A stretch of 64,000 nucleotides of DNA, taken from NCBI GenBank assembly GCA_036250225.1, contig JAPZLL010000014.1, positions 496,001 through 560,000 on the forward strand, in the 5' to 3' direction. Made by a program: the position numbers and the translations under genes. Source of the stretch: Cercophora sp. LCS_1 (Eukaryota; Ascomycota; Sordariomycetes; Sordariales; Lasiosphaeriaceae). This document shows, in pieces, positions 1 to 11,222 of this stretch (its first letter is position 1; each line of letters opens with the position of its first letter). Under the pieces are notes generated by a model. The model was not told the DNA's origin. It saw only the letters and a program-made list of their open reading frames with translations, and did not search any database.

Positions 1-1
1 A

Positions 2-316
2 GATGCGTTTTATGCCGCGTGCGCAAAAGGACATATCGCTACGGCGTTTTATCTTCTGGGTAGAGGGGCCGATATCAATGGGACAGATAGGAAGGGGAAT
101 ACGCCGCTTCATGTGGCGGCCAAGAAGGGACGGATTGAGATGGTGAGGTGGTTGTTGCGCATGGGTGCGGACAAGGCGATACGTTCGCATGAGCCTTTTA
201 CTGGGATGAGTGTGACTGGGACGGCGGCGGAGGTTGTGAAGGAGGTGCAGTTTGAGGAGGAGGGTTTGGGGAGACAGATTGCCGGTGTGATTGAGGGATG
301 TGAGGCAGGTCAATGA
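2..316 (+). CDS. Ankyrin-repeat protein, 3' end only
   Basis: The reading frame is open from the first bases of the window to a TGA at 314-316, so this is the C-terminal end of a gene that starts upstream. About one and a half ankyrin repeats are visible: a helix pair ending in LLGRGADIN, then GNTPLHVAAKKGRIEMVRWL followed by LLRMGADKA, the usual TPLHxAA and LLxxGAD signatures. After the repeats comes a short non-repeat tail of about 40 residues. Ankyrin repeats bind proteins; in these fungi they often form the C-terminal half of NACHT or F-box proteins, but the part that would show this lies outside the window. Confidence 0.85.
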   Translation, partial: DAFYAACAKGHIATAFYLLGRGADINGTDRKGNTPLHVAAKKGRIEMVRWLLRMGADKAIRSHEPFTGMSVTGTAAEVVKEVQFEEEGLGRQIAGVIEGCEAGQ

Positions 317-775
317 CAAGAGCACAAAGTAATGGATTTTCCTGAAGAAACATCGCCCGATCAAGTCTGCGACAAGGCGCATTCTGCATCACCAGCCTGG
401 TAGGCCATCGAAGGTTGTGTGCTATCACTAACAATATCCAGCCAAAAACCTAGGATTGTGCAAGCGGCGGTTGTTTTTGCTTTTCCCCAAGACACCCTGT
501 GGTGATGCCTTGGCATGGCGCTGCGCTAAACCGCTTCCGCGCGGGTCTCTGTTTGCCTCGATGCTGGACTTCACGTCAACCTATCACCTTGCGGTTGTTG
601 TTGTGCTGTGCTCATTGTTGTTCTCGTGCAATCCTTGTCCTCTAACTAGGTTGTTCTGCTGCCCAAATTCTCTGCTTTTCTGTTGACCACCTGTGCCTTC
701 GTGGTTGCCGATTTTCTCGTCGCTGCCACCAACGCCAAGCGAGTGTCGCCCAGCCCACATACAAGACACACAAGC
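317..775. other. Intergenic, no gene seen
   Basis: This stretch separates the ankyrin gene end from the first plausible start codon of the coiled-coil gene. Short open frames occur on both strands, but none shows a recognisable domain or consistent codon use. It should contain the promoter of the downstream gene. Confidence 0.5.
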
Positions 776-3700
776 ATGGACATCGTGATGCATCGGTTTG
801 GGGGGGAACTGCCTATACATTCTCAACGGAAAACACCAGGGCAAGTTATCCGGGTCTCACAAGTCCTGGAATCGACAGACTTGCGAGCCCTCCAAGGTCT
901 TGACACCACAGCCGCCGGCAGCAAATGGTCTCCCTACGAACTGGATATAACCTCCGCCACGGAAAACGAGCTCTTCGTATTGGTAGGCGAGCTTGTTGCC
1001 TTCAACAAGCTACCAAAAGAGTGGACGCCCGGTTGCCCGCTAGTGGCTTTGGTTATTGTCACCCCCGTCGTTGCATCCAGGACACCGAGGAGAGCTCACG
1101 CCTATATCTTGTCAAACAAGGTCGACGGCCGCTGCACCGCAAGTCCCATAGACAACAGTGAAAACACTTGGCTCTACCCGGATTGGCGCGTCCCATCTTT
1201 TAGCCAACCCGGGACCTCCTCCGATCCGCTTGCATCCTAGTGGGCCAACGTCCAAGGTTTTATCGCTCGGTATTTTGGCGGTAGGCTCACTCCGGGTTCC
1301 AACTCGATTGCCTCTGAGCAGGCCGGATTGCGCCTTGACCTCTTGTTGAACGGGAGTGGGTCATTCCGAAAAGAAGATGTGGAAGGAGCGCTGGACGCGT
1401 GCAAGGTGGGTTCCGCGTTCTTGCTATTTTTTCGAGGCCAGCACCTTAACAGCATCGCAGTTTCTGTTCCACGGCCCTTCCAACCGTCACGACCCATTAG
1501 GAAACGCCGCCTCCGATCCATCTACCGGCACCGGTCTGAGGATTACTGCGGATGATATCACATTTCTCGCCGCGCATATTCGCAAGATAGATCCTCCCCA
1601 CCGCATCACCATCCCGCACGATTATTTCGGGACTTTCATTTTCGCGTTTTATCGCGCCGGATTTTACGATCACCTTAGAGACGACCGGTTCTTTTCCTGG
1701 CACCCCGAACAGTGTGTGATCTTGCGATGCGCAAGCCCCCAACCAACGACGACAGGAGAACCAGCTATGGAATTGGAACTCATTCTCGACGGGGGCACGC
1801 TAACAACCGCTCGAGATCAGCGATCTGGGCAGGGAAGTAGTAGCGCAAACTCGACCCCAAAAGGGCAGGACGCCTCCAATACGACTGAAGAATCGCCGAG
1901 ATCCGACCGGACAGCGAGATCGAGCCTTTCAAGGATGGATGGGCCGACGGATGGTCCGTCCTCTCGGGCCGGAACCGACAACAACGCGATAAGACTCATC
2001 GCGAGCATCATACTCGGCCCGAAGAATGAGAAATATTCGGCGGGCACGTTGCCCTCGGCGCTCTCGGGCTGGCGGGTGGCCCAAAACAACCAGAAGATCA
2101 TGGTCCGCGCTCTCAACAACCGGACAACCGAGCTGAAGAGGGAAACACAGTTACTGAAAGAGGCAGACATTGAGTTTCGCCAAGAGCTGGAATCCTTGTC
2201 GGTGCGCTTGGACGAGGGGTTGAGGAAGGTATCGGAGCAGTCGGAGTCCGAGACGTTTGCCCACGAGGCCTTGGACCCGGATTTGCAATCCTTGAAAGAG
2301 CGGCTCGAGCATCTTGAGGCCATGGTTGAGGGGCAGTTCACACGGCTTAAGGAAGCGGCAAGCGAAGAATGTACCCAGGAACCGGATCAACCCATTGAGA
2401 GGCAGCTTGTCGAACTCCAGGGCAAACCGCTTCAACTTGAGGCGCAGGTTGACGAGTTCCGGCCTATGTCCATCAGCGAGGCATTTGGTGGCCGTCGGAG
2501 TTCAGCAAAGGCGGAGCAAACACGTCTCATACAGCCAAACTTGGAGACAAGGATTACCCAACAGGTCTTGACGCACGTGCGCGAGACTATGAAGTTGCAA
2601 CACGACAAAATCCAATCCCAAAGCGACCAGATTCAGCGACTTGAGTCGATTGTGGCATCTCAAGGTGGCAAACTCGAGAATCTGGAGGACCATCAAGCTA
2701 GGGCAATTGATGACCTGGACCAGAAGAACAAGGACCAATGGGAAGCCATGGAGAGTCTGATCAGTTCCAAGGTCCGGTTTGAAAAGCTTGAGAAAGAGTT
2801 CAAGGGCGAGAAGGCACTCAGGGCTTATATATCCAAACATTCCAAGGAGATAAAGGCGCTCGTGGCAAATATCGGCGAGCAAAAGACGGCACTTGAGATG
2901 CTCGGTTCTAGCATAGCCAGTATTGAGGCTGTGAAGGCTCATGTTGCCTCTGCTGACGGCAGGAGTGTTGACACGGCACAAGGGAGCAGCGTCGAGCCTA
3001 GGGTGTTGGATCTAGAGTCCAAGGTCCAAGTTGCGGAGACCGAGAGTGCCATCATAGTAGCTGGCCTGCACGAACTGGAAAAGGGCTTCAAGGAGCTTTG
3101 GGCAAAAGTCACGTCTTTGAGAGACCACCTTGTGCCTAAGGTACATGGGATAGAGCCTGAGATGGAGAGCCTCGTGGCTAAAGTCCGAGGACTGGAGGCA
3201 ACAGTGCTCACTAACAAGAATAGTCACGACGTCCAAGGGAGGTACCTCGAGGCTAAGCTGAAGGAACTCGGAGACAAGGTCGCCAAACCCGACCAAAAAG
3301 CCACGCGAGAAAGGTTGCAGAAGCTGGAAGCTGAGCTCGCCAGCCATATGAAGAATCAAGAGACCTGGAACGAATCTTGTCGGCAGAACCTAGACAAATT
3401 GTCCCAGGATCTAAAGGCAGAGGTTGTCAGTGGGGCGGCCAAACATGAGGCTCTCGTGCAGGGGCTACAAGATCTCAAGGCCGAGCTCGCCAGCGAAGCA
3501 GCCAGCCAGGAGGCCCGACACAGGAGTCTTGAGGATCAGCTCCTGAATGCCACCGTGCCCGAGATCAACCAGAGGATCAAGGATCTGACTTCTTTGATGG
3601 ATAACCACCGAGCCGCTATCGACTTCCACGACCTCGCCATTGGGGAGTTGACGGGCATGAGCGAAAAGCGCAAGAAGGAACTTGAGGACCTCAAATCCGG

Positions 3701-4304
3701 GACGGAGGAAATCAAGACACAGCTTGCCAGCGAGGCGACCAACCAGGAGGCGCGACACAAGAGTCTCGAAGCCAAACTGCAAGATCTGATCGCCACTGGG
3801 ATTAATCAAAAGACGCAGGATTTGGATGCCTCGACGGCTAAGCACCAAGTAGACCTCCTACGTCATGATCTTCACATCGAACAACTCGGCCGCGACCTGG
3901 CAAGTCTCAAAGAGAGCCATGAAAAGGGCGTTGCGGATCTCGAGTCCACCATGGAGCAACTCAAGGCCGAATACAAAGCGAACAGGTCAGCGCAGGGCGT
4001 AACAAACCGGCAGCTCGCGCATGACATGCAGGAGGCCGAAGGCGATATTGTTACTAACAAGGAAGCCTGGGAGATGCTCCAGGGAGAGTTGTCTCATCTC
4101 GCTGCTTCCCACGGAGCCATCCAAGACTCGATGCAGCGCATCGAATACACCCTGGAAAATAGTATGTACCATAGTGCTCGGGAGCTCGCGCACGAGACGG
4201 CCAGACGACGCGCGGAGTTGCGCAACTCCATTGCCCAGCATGAGGAGATGGACCAGGAGTATGAAGAATCACGTAGGCTGAGGCACAAGGAGCGGGTGGG
4301 CTAG
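776..4304 (+). CDS. Very long coiled-coil protein, 5' exons tentative
   Basis: From 1461 to 4304 one open frame encodes about 950 residues, most of it strongly charged heptad-type coiled coil (E/K/Q/L-rich from about 2090 onward). A clear intron at 1406-1460 (GTGGGT donor, CTTAAC branch, CGCAG acceptor, 55 nt) joins it to an upstream frame starting WANVQGFIARYFGG. That frame is preceded by a TAG at 1238-1240; an intron at about 1190-1240 would skip it but has a weak GTCCCA donor, so everything upstream to the ATG at 776 is tentative. The N-terminal 200 residues form a globular region I do not recognise. The C-terminal half contains an internal duplication with a 79-residue period. Possible roles are structural or scaffolding; no motor, kinase or membrane segment is visible. 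Confidence 0.7.
3488..3790 (+). repeat. Internal 237-bp (79-codon) duplication in coiled coil
   Basis: The segment around 3491 (LASEAASQEARHRSLE) reappears around 3728 as LASEATNQEARHKSLE, an offset of 237 bp kept in frame. A weaker third match lies further upstream (around 3420, AEVVSGAAKHEALVQGL). This looks like tandem duplication of a coiled-coil segment inside the gene. Confidence 0.7.
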
Positions 4305-6324
4305 GGTGGTGTGGTATTGTGTGATTGCGTGAGCGGTGTTACGATTGGGTGGATGGAACAAAACATGAAACAGGGTCGGAATAGGTATTCCCGGGAGGAA
4401 CTGCGCCGGGAAACGGTTCGCTTATAGGCTGCGGTGAGTGTCATCAGGAACGGTCTAGCTTCATGCACGAGCTGGGAGGATTGGCAGCAGCGTTATGGTG
4501 ATGTCCGGTTTCACGTTTGTCAGCTCAGTGGATCACTTGTGGCGTTATGATAGGACGAAAACTCCATTTTGTCAAAATAGCCACTCCACCAACGGAGACG
4601 GATCAGTATAATACGCCCTGTATAATATGACGGCATCGATCCCCCCTTTAACTAGGCATCTACCTGGTGTCCGCCTCTTCTGGCACGAAACGCTATAGCT
4701 TCCTTAAGACCGGTCTCGTCTAGATCACCATCGTCCGCTAATTACTTTGAGTATTGTTTTCAGGTGATGCTCGCTGGTTTTGCGGTCTCCGGTATTCTTC
4801 CCGAGTAGCCATGCCAAGAAACCTTTCCCGTTGACCGTCATGATTGGCTTCGCGCCACGCTCCACGAGAAGAGCAACCGGGGTGTTGGATTCAGAACAAA
4901 GTCTACCGCCATCCAAGGAGGGCAATCTGGGAACCCCCATGGTGCGGGGAAAAGCGGTCAACAAAGCCTGCTCTAGTTGGAGTGATTCGGGAGTACGCAA
5001 CGGTTATCGTCATCGATTCCGGATCCGCAGAGTCGGCGAGATCTCGGCGCGGAGCCAAGCACCGGATAGATCCGATCAAATCCGGGGCTGGACGGGTGTC
5101 GGCGCTTGGCACTTGGCACTTGCGCCTCAGTGCTCCGTGAGGTGCAGTGACGAGCTGACCTTTTTTCTCGGGTGTCCGGGTGCTTGACGTCGATCTGAAC
5201 CGGGGATACTCCAAGCCCCAAACACTTTTCAGACCGTTGCCAATGGCGCGTGACGCTCTGTCAAACTGTGGTCAACGAACATCTGGGGTCCAGTGGGGGG
5301 CAGGCACAATACCAATTTCTCCGCATGACCGCAGCTGCCCTGACTCCAGATAAGCGGGGCGTAGGCCAGAACACGCCGCGTCGCGCCAGCTCCACATGGA
5401 GGAGGGGTTTGATGGGCAACGGCCGCTAGCGCTGCTTGGCTGGAGCTTCATCGGTCTTCCCGAGGTCGCGGGACCGAGGATCGATCTGACATGACTAGCC
5501 GAGGAACCGGAACGTCCCGCTGAGGAATGTGGGAACGAAGTGCAAAACGTTTCGACAAAAACCCTGCGCGGGCAACAATATGAGATCCATGTGTTGTCGA
5601 GGTCTTTGGAGAGCCAAGATTGCGGCTCTTGCCACATCGTGGTTGACAGCTCTTGGTGCAGGGGTTAGTGGGCCTTGGCAGTTGGGCGCCCGGTTCCCCG
5701 CGGCAGTTTTCTTCAATCACTCCGCATTCGCAGTCGGCCCGGTGTGCAATCAGCGAGCTCAATTGGGAAGGAACGGACGCCGTGCAGGGGGCAAACCTTG
5801 TTTGTTCTTCCAATCGGTCTTCCCAGTGACACCATCTTTCCCAACCCCTCCTTCCACGACGGAAAATTTGCGAGTCGGTGACACCCAGAAGCAGAAAGGC
5901 CATCCGTCTCCCCATGACGCATGGCAAGGAACGGTGTTTTTGAGCGGCGTAAAATTTACCCGCTTTCTGAGTAGACTGGACCACGCAAAATGTCACCCAG
6001 ATCGTCGGTATTAGCAGCAATCGACGGCGTCGCCCCTCGCAATTTTCGTGTACAGGGGCGAGAGTAGCCGCTGCCATTACATCAGACATGTCCTGGAACT
6101 TGGACTGGCAACTTCATGTGGGTCACCGGCCACGAACTCGGTAGAAACAAGCCCCGCCTGAGTTGGGCGTTGGAGGAAAGTCACACCCAGGCGTCATCTG
6201 GTCTGTGGGACCGGTGCGTGTCTTATTTGAAGCGTCGTCCCGCTATATCCCTGGGCATGCCCTCTCGGTATTGCCCGGCTTGAGCCTCCCCTCACATCCT
6301 ACAACAAACCACACAACATCAACC
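4305..6324. other. 2-kb intergenic region with one possible gene relic
   Basis: No supported gene. The open frames on both strands between 5.2 and 6.1 kb lack domains, and they overlap each other as expected for GC-rich non-coding DNA. The possible ankyrin-like relic on the minus strand at 4725-5000 is listed separately. The last few hundred bases should hold the promoter of the permease gene. Confidence 0.5.
4725..5000 (-). pseudogene. Possible ankyrin-type C-terminal relic
   Basis: A minus-strand frame of about 90 residues contains PVALLVERGAKPIMTVNGKG, which resembles the end of an ankyrin repeat (LLVExGAxP) followed by a C-terminal tail and a stop. There is no ATG in a convincing place, and the sequence upstream on the same strand quickly loses coding character. 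It could be a fragment left by an ankyrin gene, or chance. The ankyrin gene end at the start of the window makes a local duplication conceivable. Confidence 0.25.
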
Positions 6325-8005
6325 ATGGTAGACAGAATACAGGACGATCACAATGAGCACTCTTCGATGACCTCCAGCCTCGAAAAGGCCGGCGTCAACG
6401 CCGTGGAAAACAATATGGAAGGGCCGCGCCGGGACTCGTCGGCGGAGCATCTCAGCGTCGCCGCCATGCATCCGCACCATCGCGCCCAGGTCGAGAAGTC
6501 GATGAAGCGCAAACTGGACATGCGGTGCTCTCTCTTCGTCCTCATTTACATCATGAACTACCTCGACCGGAACAACTTGGCCGCAGCACGATTGAAGGGT
6601 CTTCAGGAGGACCTTCGACTTAACGACCAGGAATACGCAACATGTCTCAGCATTTTGTACGTCGGGTACATCCTCATGCAGGTGCCTTCCAACATCTTCA
6701 TCAACCGTGTCTCGCGACCATCGTGGTACATTGCCGTTGTCATGATCATCTGGGGCTTGATCTCGACCCTCACCGGGGTTGTGAACAACTTTGCTGGCAT
6801 GGTTGTCGCCCGCTTCTTCCTCGGGTTCGTCGAGGCCGCTTTCCTTCCGGGGTCACTTTTGATCCTCTCCAAGTGGTACACCCGCAAGGAACTGACCATC
6901 CGCACCTCAATCCTCTTCTGCGGCAACCTCATCTCAAACGCTTTCTCTGCGCTCATCGGCGCTGGCGTCTTGTCGAACATGCAAGGCGTCCTTGGTCATG
7001 CCGCTTGGCGCTGGCTCTTCTGGATCGAAGGTGTCGCGACTATTGTCATAGCTCTGGCGGCGTTCTTCATCCTGCCCGATCTCCCACACAACACGCGTGG
7101 ATTCACCGAAGAGGAGCGACTGATAGCTCAGCACCGGATGACTGAGGATGTTGGTGAGGCCGACGCTGACTCTGCCGACCAAAAGATGTTTGACGGGTTC
7201 TTCATGGTCGTCAAGGATCCTTTGGTCTATGTCATGATGCTCACGTTCACTGCATACGTGGTCGGACTCTCATTCAATGCCTATTTCGTGAGTGTACCCA
7301 AGGTGACATGAGATTGAATTGCGCTGACTCTGGACCGTAGCCCACCCTCACACAGACACTCGGGTTTGATTATGTCGGGACGCTTCTCATGAGCGCGCCG
7401 CCATGGGCATTTGCTTGCATTATCTCACTCTTCAATGCGTGGCATTCCGACAGGACCCAGGAGAGGTTTTTCCACATCACAGGGCCTATCTGCGTCGGGC
7501 TCGTGGGCTTCATCATCTCAATGGCAACCGAGCAAGTTGCTGCCCGCTATGTGGCCCTGTTTCTTCAAGCGAGTTCGTATGCTGGGTGAGTCTCTGCCTG
7601 CCCTGCTTGTTCACGCTCGACCACTGACCAGTCTGTAGATTTATCGTCTTCTATTCATGGATCAGCTCCTCCTTCCCACGTCCCCCGGCCAAGCGCGCCG
7701 TAGCAATTGCCATGATCAACGCCTTCAGTCAACTGGGCAACGTTGCCGGGTCATATGTCTGGGGCCTCAAGGAGAATGGCTTCCGTAAGAGCTACGGCAT
7801 TGTCACAGCCATGTTTGGAGCCGCGATTGTGGGATGCTGGATCATCCGCATGATGCTCTCTAGCCTCAACAAGAAACTGGTGCAAGGGGAGATCCCTGGT
7901 GCTTGGAAGCAGCACGCTGATGTGGTCGCCCAAACATCCGAGATTGAAGGCCGCCCTGCAGAGGACATCGTATCCGCCAAGCAAGGGTTCAGGTATTTGC
8001 TCTGA
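6325..8005 (+). CDS. MFS permease, allantoate (Dal5)/anion:cation symporter type
   Basis: Three exons (6325-7287, 7341-7585, 7639-8005) join in phase to give 524 residues; both introns are 53 nt with GTGAGT donors, CTGAC branches and TAG acceptors. The start is chosen at an ATG in an ACCATGG context. A roughly 75-residue hydrophilic N-terminus is followed by twelve predicted membrane segments. Family hallmarks include IMNYLDRNNLAAARL at the end of the first segment, the loop motif ending in RVSRPSW, and ARFFLGFVEAAFLPGSLLIL in segment 4. This family imports organic anions such as allantoate, nicotinate, pantothenate or peptides across the plasma membrane with protons; the actual substrate cannot be read from the sequence. 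No frame damage is present, in contrast to its downstream neighbours. Confidence 0.93.
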
Positions 8006-8193
8006 GTCAACTTTGACGCAAGCGCCTGAATGTTTGATGCGTCTTACGGCGGGCTACCGTGATATCCTATCCAGCGTCCTGTATATATGTTGGTTAGAGC
8101 AAATTTTGCTGGTTGAATACGTCTCATCTTTCCATCCCACAGTTGGAGGCTTTCCTAGCGGCTTGCCTTGCAGACGCGTGACCCGACAACAAC

Positions 8194-9105
8194 ATGAAGT
8201 CAAAGGGCATGGGTTTCGCCACCATGCAGCGAAGGCAGGCAATGGCAAGAAAGCAAAAAAAAAAAAAAACACTAGCCGAGGCTCCCGAGACCACCTTTTC
8301 TTCTCTCCCCAAAGAAATCCGGGACATGATCTGGGAGTTTGTCTTGGCAGACGAGATCCCCCTCTCCTGCTACAAGTCTGCACACGCTCACGACTCAGAT
8401 GGAGACATCGCCGCAGACCCTTTGTGGGAGGTCTACACTTCAATATTGCCCCTTTCCTCGTTATCACATCTCTGCCATGAGACCCGCGAGTTTGTACGCT
8501 ATCGCCTCCGAGTGCCTTCTCTTCTTTCAGATTCTCACAGGGATAGAACCGTCCTTCGTCTGCCTAGATACGTTTCTCCCGGTGCCAGCGAGCGCCGCGA
8601 ACCACAGAATTTACGTGCCATGCTACCACTCAGCTCCGTCCTCCAACAAATGAGTGGTCCCTTTGTGTGCATCCAGGCGTCGAACCTTTCAAGATCCAAC
8701 AGTTGCTAGCAAGCTGTTCTCGACGAACTGCTTCAACTTCCAGAGTACGCCCTCACGATCGTGGCTGATAGCCCTTCCGCTGCATCAGTTCGCGCAACTA
8801 CGGCAATAAGACCGGCAAGCACGGCCAGGCGCTGCACACGGGACTCGAGCGCTGGATGGGGAAGACCCGACTTGTCGACGTCAAGGACGAGAGCGTCTTC
8901 CGCGAATTGTGGACGGCGGTTGGAGCTGATGTTGCCTGTGAACACGCCAAGGCGAATCCGGCACACTATTGCCATTTCCTTTCCACCCAACAACGAAAAC
9001 GGAACTTTGAGCGTGTGGAGCGCCAGTTTCGTACGTGGTTTGCAACAGGCTCGGATCGACAACTTCACTAACTACTTTCGGCACACACTGCGCGTAGAGA
9101 TGTAG
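8194..9105 (+). pseudogene. 2EXR-domain protein gene with several frame breaks
   Basis: The N-terminus reads FSSLPKEIRDMIWEFVLADE, the conserved opening of the fungal 2EXR domain (F-box-like LPxEIRxxIWxxAL). After about 8560 the homology jumps between frames: first frame to about 8580, then a frame carrying KLFSTNCFNFQSTPSRSW and LPLHQFAQLR (8702-8809), then a third frame carrying ALHTGLERWMGKTRLVDVKD and ESVFRELW to a stop near 9071. No splice sites explain all these jumps, so I read it as a decayed gene or an error-rich stretch. A run of A's codes for four lysines near 8260. It belongs to the same family as the genes at 9581 and 16022. The family's molecular role is unknown. Confidence 0.6.
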
Positions 9106-9580
9106 GTTTCGGCATGAATTGCAGCTACTGTAAGACGTCAATTGGGGTTGGAAAGGAGTTTCGGTGAGATGGAAATAAGCAGATATGATGTACATGTCCA
9201 GGTCCCAGAGATAATAAACCATACAATGATAAATCCAAAGGGATATTCTGCTAGAAATACGGGCATCTTCCAGTCGGATACACATTTTGGGTTTATCAAA
9301 CAACATTATTATAGTGCAAATATGTTGTCACCAAGGCAACTAACAGTCTCAGTGTGACCGTCCTACCTTTCATTCAGTCATCCCTGCGGACGTTATGCTT
9401 TCGTGTTTGCTGTCATCACTGACCCAAACGACGTGGCCCGTATCTACTCCTCGTCTATGACTCTCAGTAAACGAAATATTTGATACAATGTATACGGATA
9501 TATAAAGGCTGCAACCCACTCGCCGTGATCTACTATCCATCTTCGTCCTATAGACCCTCCCACCTAGGGAAGCCACAGCC
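9106..9580. other. Intergenic, AT-richer, with TATA element
   Basis: No gene is seen here. The stretch is richer in A/T than its surroundings and holds a TATATAAA motif about 80 bp before the next start codon. Confidence 0.5.
9499..9506 (+). promoter_or_regulatory. TATA box of second 2EXR gene
   Basis: TATATAAA lies about 75-80 bp upstream of the ATG at 9581, a normal distance for a fungal core promoter. Transcription start was not determined. Confidence 0.5.
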
Positions 9581-10177
9581 ATGAACAGTCAGAGGCCCAG
9601 GGCCTCCTTTGTCCTCTTTCGCTCGCTCCCTCGAGAAGTCCGTGACATGATCTGGGAGCTTGCGTTGGCCGACGAGATTCTCGGGGCATTCCCATGTAGA
9701 TGTTCCACAAGGGATCAACTTCCCGAGCATTCCCTCTCTGAAGATTTTAATGGCGAGGCACACGGCCCAGCGGATCACTTCTTCTGCCATCTCTGTCGTC
9801 AACTCTATCACATGTACCCCTGTTATTTCTACGGTGCATTGCCGCCCTCGCTGACATCGCCGCCACCCCTGACGCTACCCAGGGTGTGCATGGAAGCGCA
9901 GCTCGCCGTGCGTCGTTACCTTCCATCAATGATGGTACCGAGGGGCGTAAACGCGGAGGCGCAGCGTTCCTTGATCTCCATACCCCTGCCGAAATGCTTT
10001 TTCCACGGCACCGATGGCTCTACAGCCTTGACATATGATCACCCTCTTCTCGGCTTTGATCCTGACGCCACTGACCGCCCCTTGCCCTGTTGGTTTCGGT
10101 GTTCACTTCAGCGAGACCTCGCCGGTCCGGTGTTCATGCCGGGTTCTGTCTTGAGGTCCAAAACAATCACGTTGTAG
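9581..10177 (+). pseudogene. 2EXR-domain protein, probably truncated
   Basis: The frame opens with FVLFRSLPREVRDMIWELAL, the 2EXR signature, followed by a C-x-rich variable part and VRRYLPSMMVPRGVNAEAQR; it stops at 10175-10177. At 198 residues it is shorter than most family members and lacks the C-terminal block (LFxELE/W region) seen in the copies at 8.2 and 16 kb. Immediately downstream, in another frame, HET-domain sequence appears. The gene may therefore have been cut by deletion that joined it to a HET relic. A TATA box sits upstream, so it may still be transcribed. Confidence 0.55.
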
Positions 10178-10179
10178 CC

Positions 10180-10708
10180 CTCAATAAGCAGTGCATTATT
10201 TCTGACAGACTAAACCAGATGGCTTTTATGCGATCTGAATTTCGGAAAATGCAGACAGCACCGGGTGGGTTACCAATGCTGATGCTTCTCCAAGGCTGTC
10301 GAGAACTGGACTGCACCGACAGCAGGGACCAGGTCTTTCGCATCCAGCATCTCACTCCTAAACTTCAACTGTGGCTCTACCTGGCACGTATGGAAAGGGC
10401 CAGGCGCGCAAAACAAGAGGCTCATACGTAATTACCTTACATCAGGCACAAACGGGCTGCTAAGCTTTCCACCAAAGTCCACAAACAAGATGACATCCCA
10501 CCGGATGCGAGCGTATTCAAATCGCTTCGAGGCCCTCTCTCTGTTCACAATAACCAGGGCGTGCTCGGCTATCAGTTCCGTGACGCCACTCTCCACTCTG
10601 CCAACTTGTATCGGAGACTCTGCACCACCGAGCGTGGATACCTGGGCATGGTTCCAGACGAGGCACGGGAAGGTGATTGCTTGGTGATTGCTACCTCCAC
10701 GGTCTGAT
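10180..10708 (+). pseudogene. HET-domain relic (centre and C-terminus)
   Basis: One frame reads LLQGCRELDCTDSRDQVFRI, the HET-family 'CTDPRDKVFALLGL' block. About 40 codons later, past a stop at 10429, the same frame reads RRLCTTERGYLGMVPDEARE and GDCLVIA, the C-terminal block of HET proteins, ending at 10706-10708. In intact proteins roughly 200 or more residues separate these blocks and an N-terminal ALSYxWG/WIDALCINQ core precedes them; both are missing. I therefore call it the remains of a deleted HET gene fused to the end of the 2EXR copy. HET proteins trigger cell death on fusion between incompatible strains. Confidence 0.6.
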
Positions 10709-11222
10709 GCACGGCGAGGCTTTTTCTCGAGGCACGCGTATCGACTGGCAGTTGTTGAGTCTTGTTTAAGGGGGTTCTTGCCGGACTGTGGCGAGGCTGA
10801 AGAACTGGCCGTAATCGAATTCACCAACAACGCCCAAACTTCTCCAGCTGGTCCGCAATCGCATTGGTCCAGTAAGTACATCGTGGCATGCGCCCTGATA
10901 CGCGTTCTGCAGGCTTCGGGCGGCCAGACATCCTCTCAAATGTTGGTAGCTGTCGGGGATTGGTGCGGGGCATTCATTCTTCCAGCCAGCCCAATGACAA
11001 CCGATGTCATCACACCATCTTTATCATCATCCTTTACCACGTGATCTTGCGTGAAGCTCAGCCCGTGTGCCTAGCTAGATCGGCGATGGCGCTTTGAAGC
11101 CGGTCCAGGGTTTCACAATCTAAAAACCCCTCAAACAACTGGCTGGGTTCAGTCGAGACGCGAACCAAGATCAAAACTATTGAATTGCCACCAGGAGCTG
11201 ATTTTTTAGTCTGAGGCCCATC
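10709..11222. other. Intergenic, no gene seen
   Basis: Open frames on both strands here show no domain. The minus-strand frame at 10432-10881 is the complement of the HET relic. The segment should include the promoter of the HET gene starting at 11223. Confidence 0.45.

Noticed and set aside
5448..6089. 213-codon minus-strand open frame before the permease gene
   Set aside because: It has no recognisable domain, overlaps an equally long plus-strand frame, and lies where the permease promoter is expected; typical of GC-rich non-coding DNA.
10432..10881. 149-codon minus-strand frame
   Set aside because: The plus strand of the same stretch carries a clear HET C-terminal block, so this frame is its complement.
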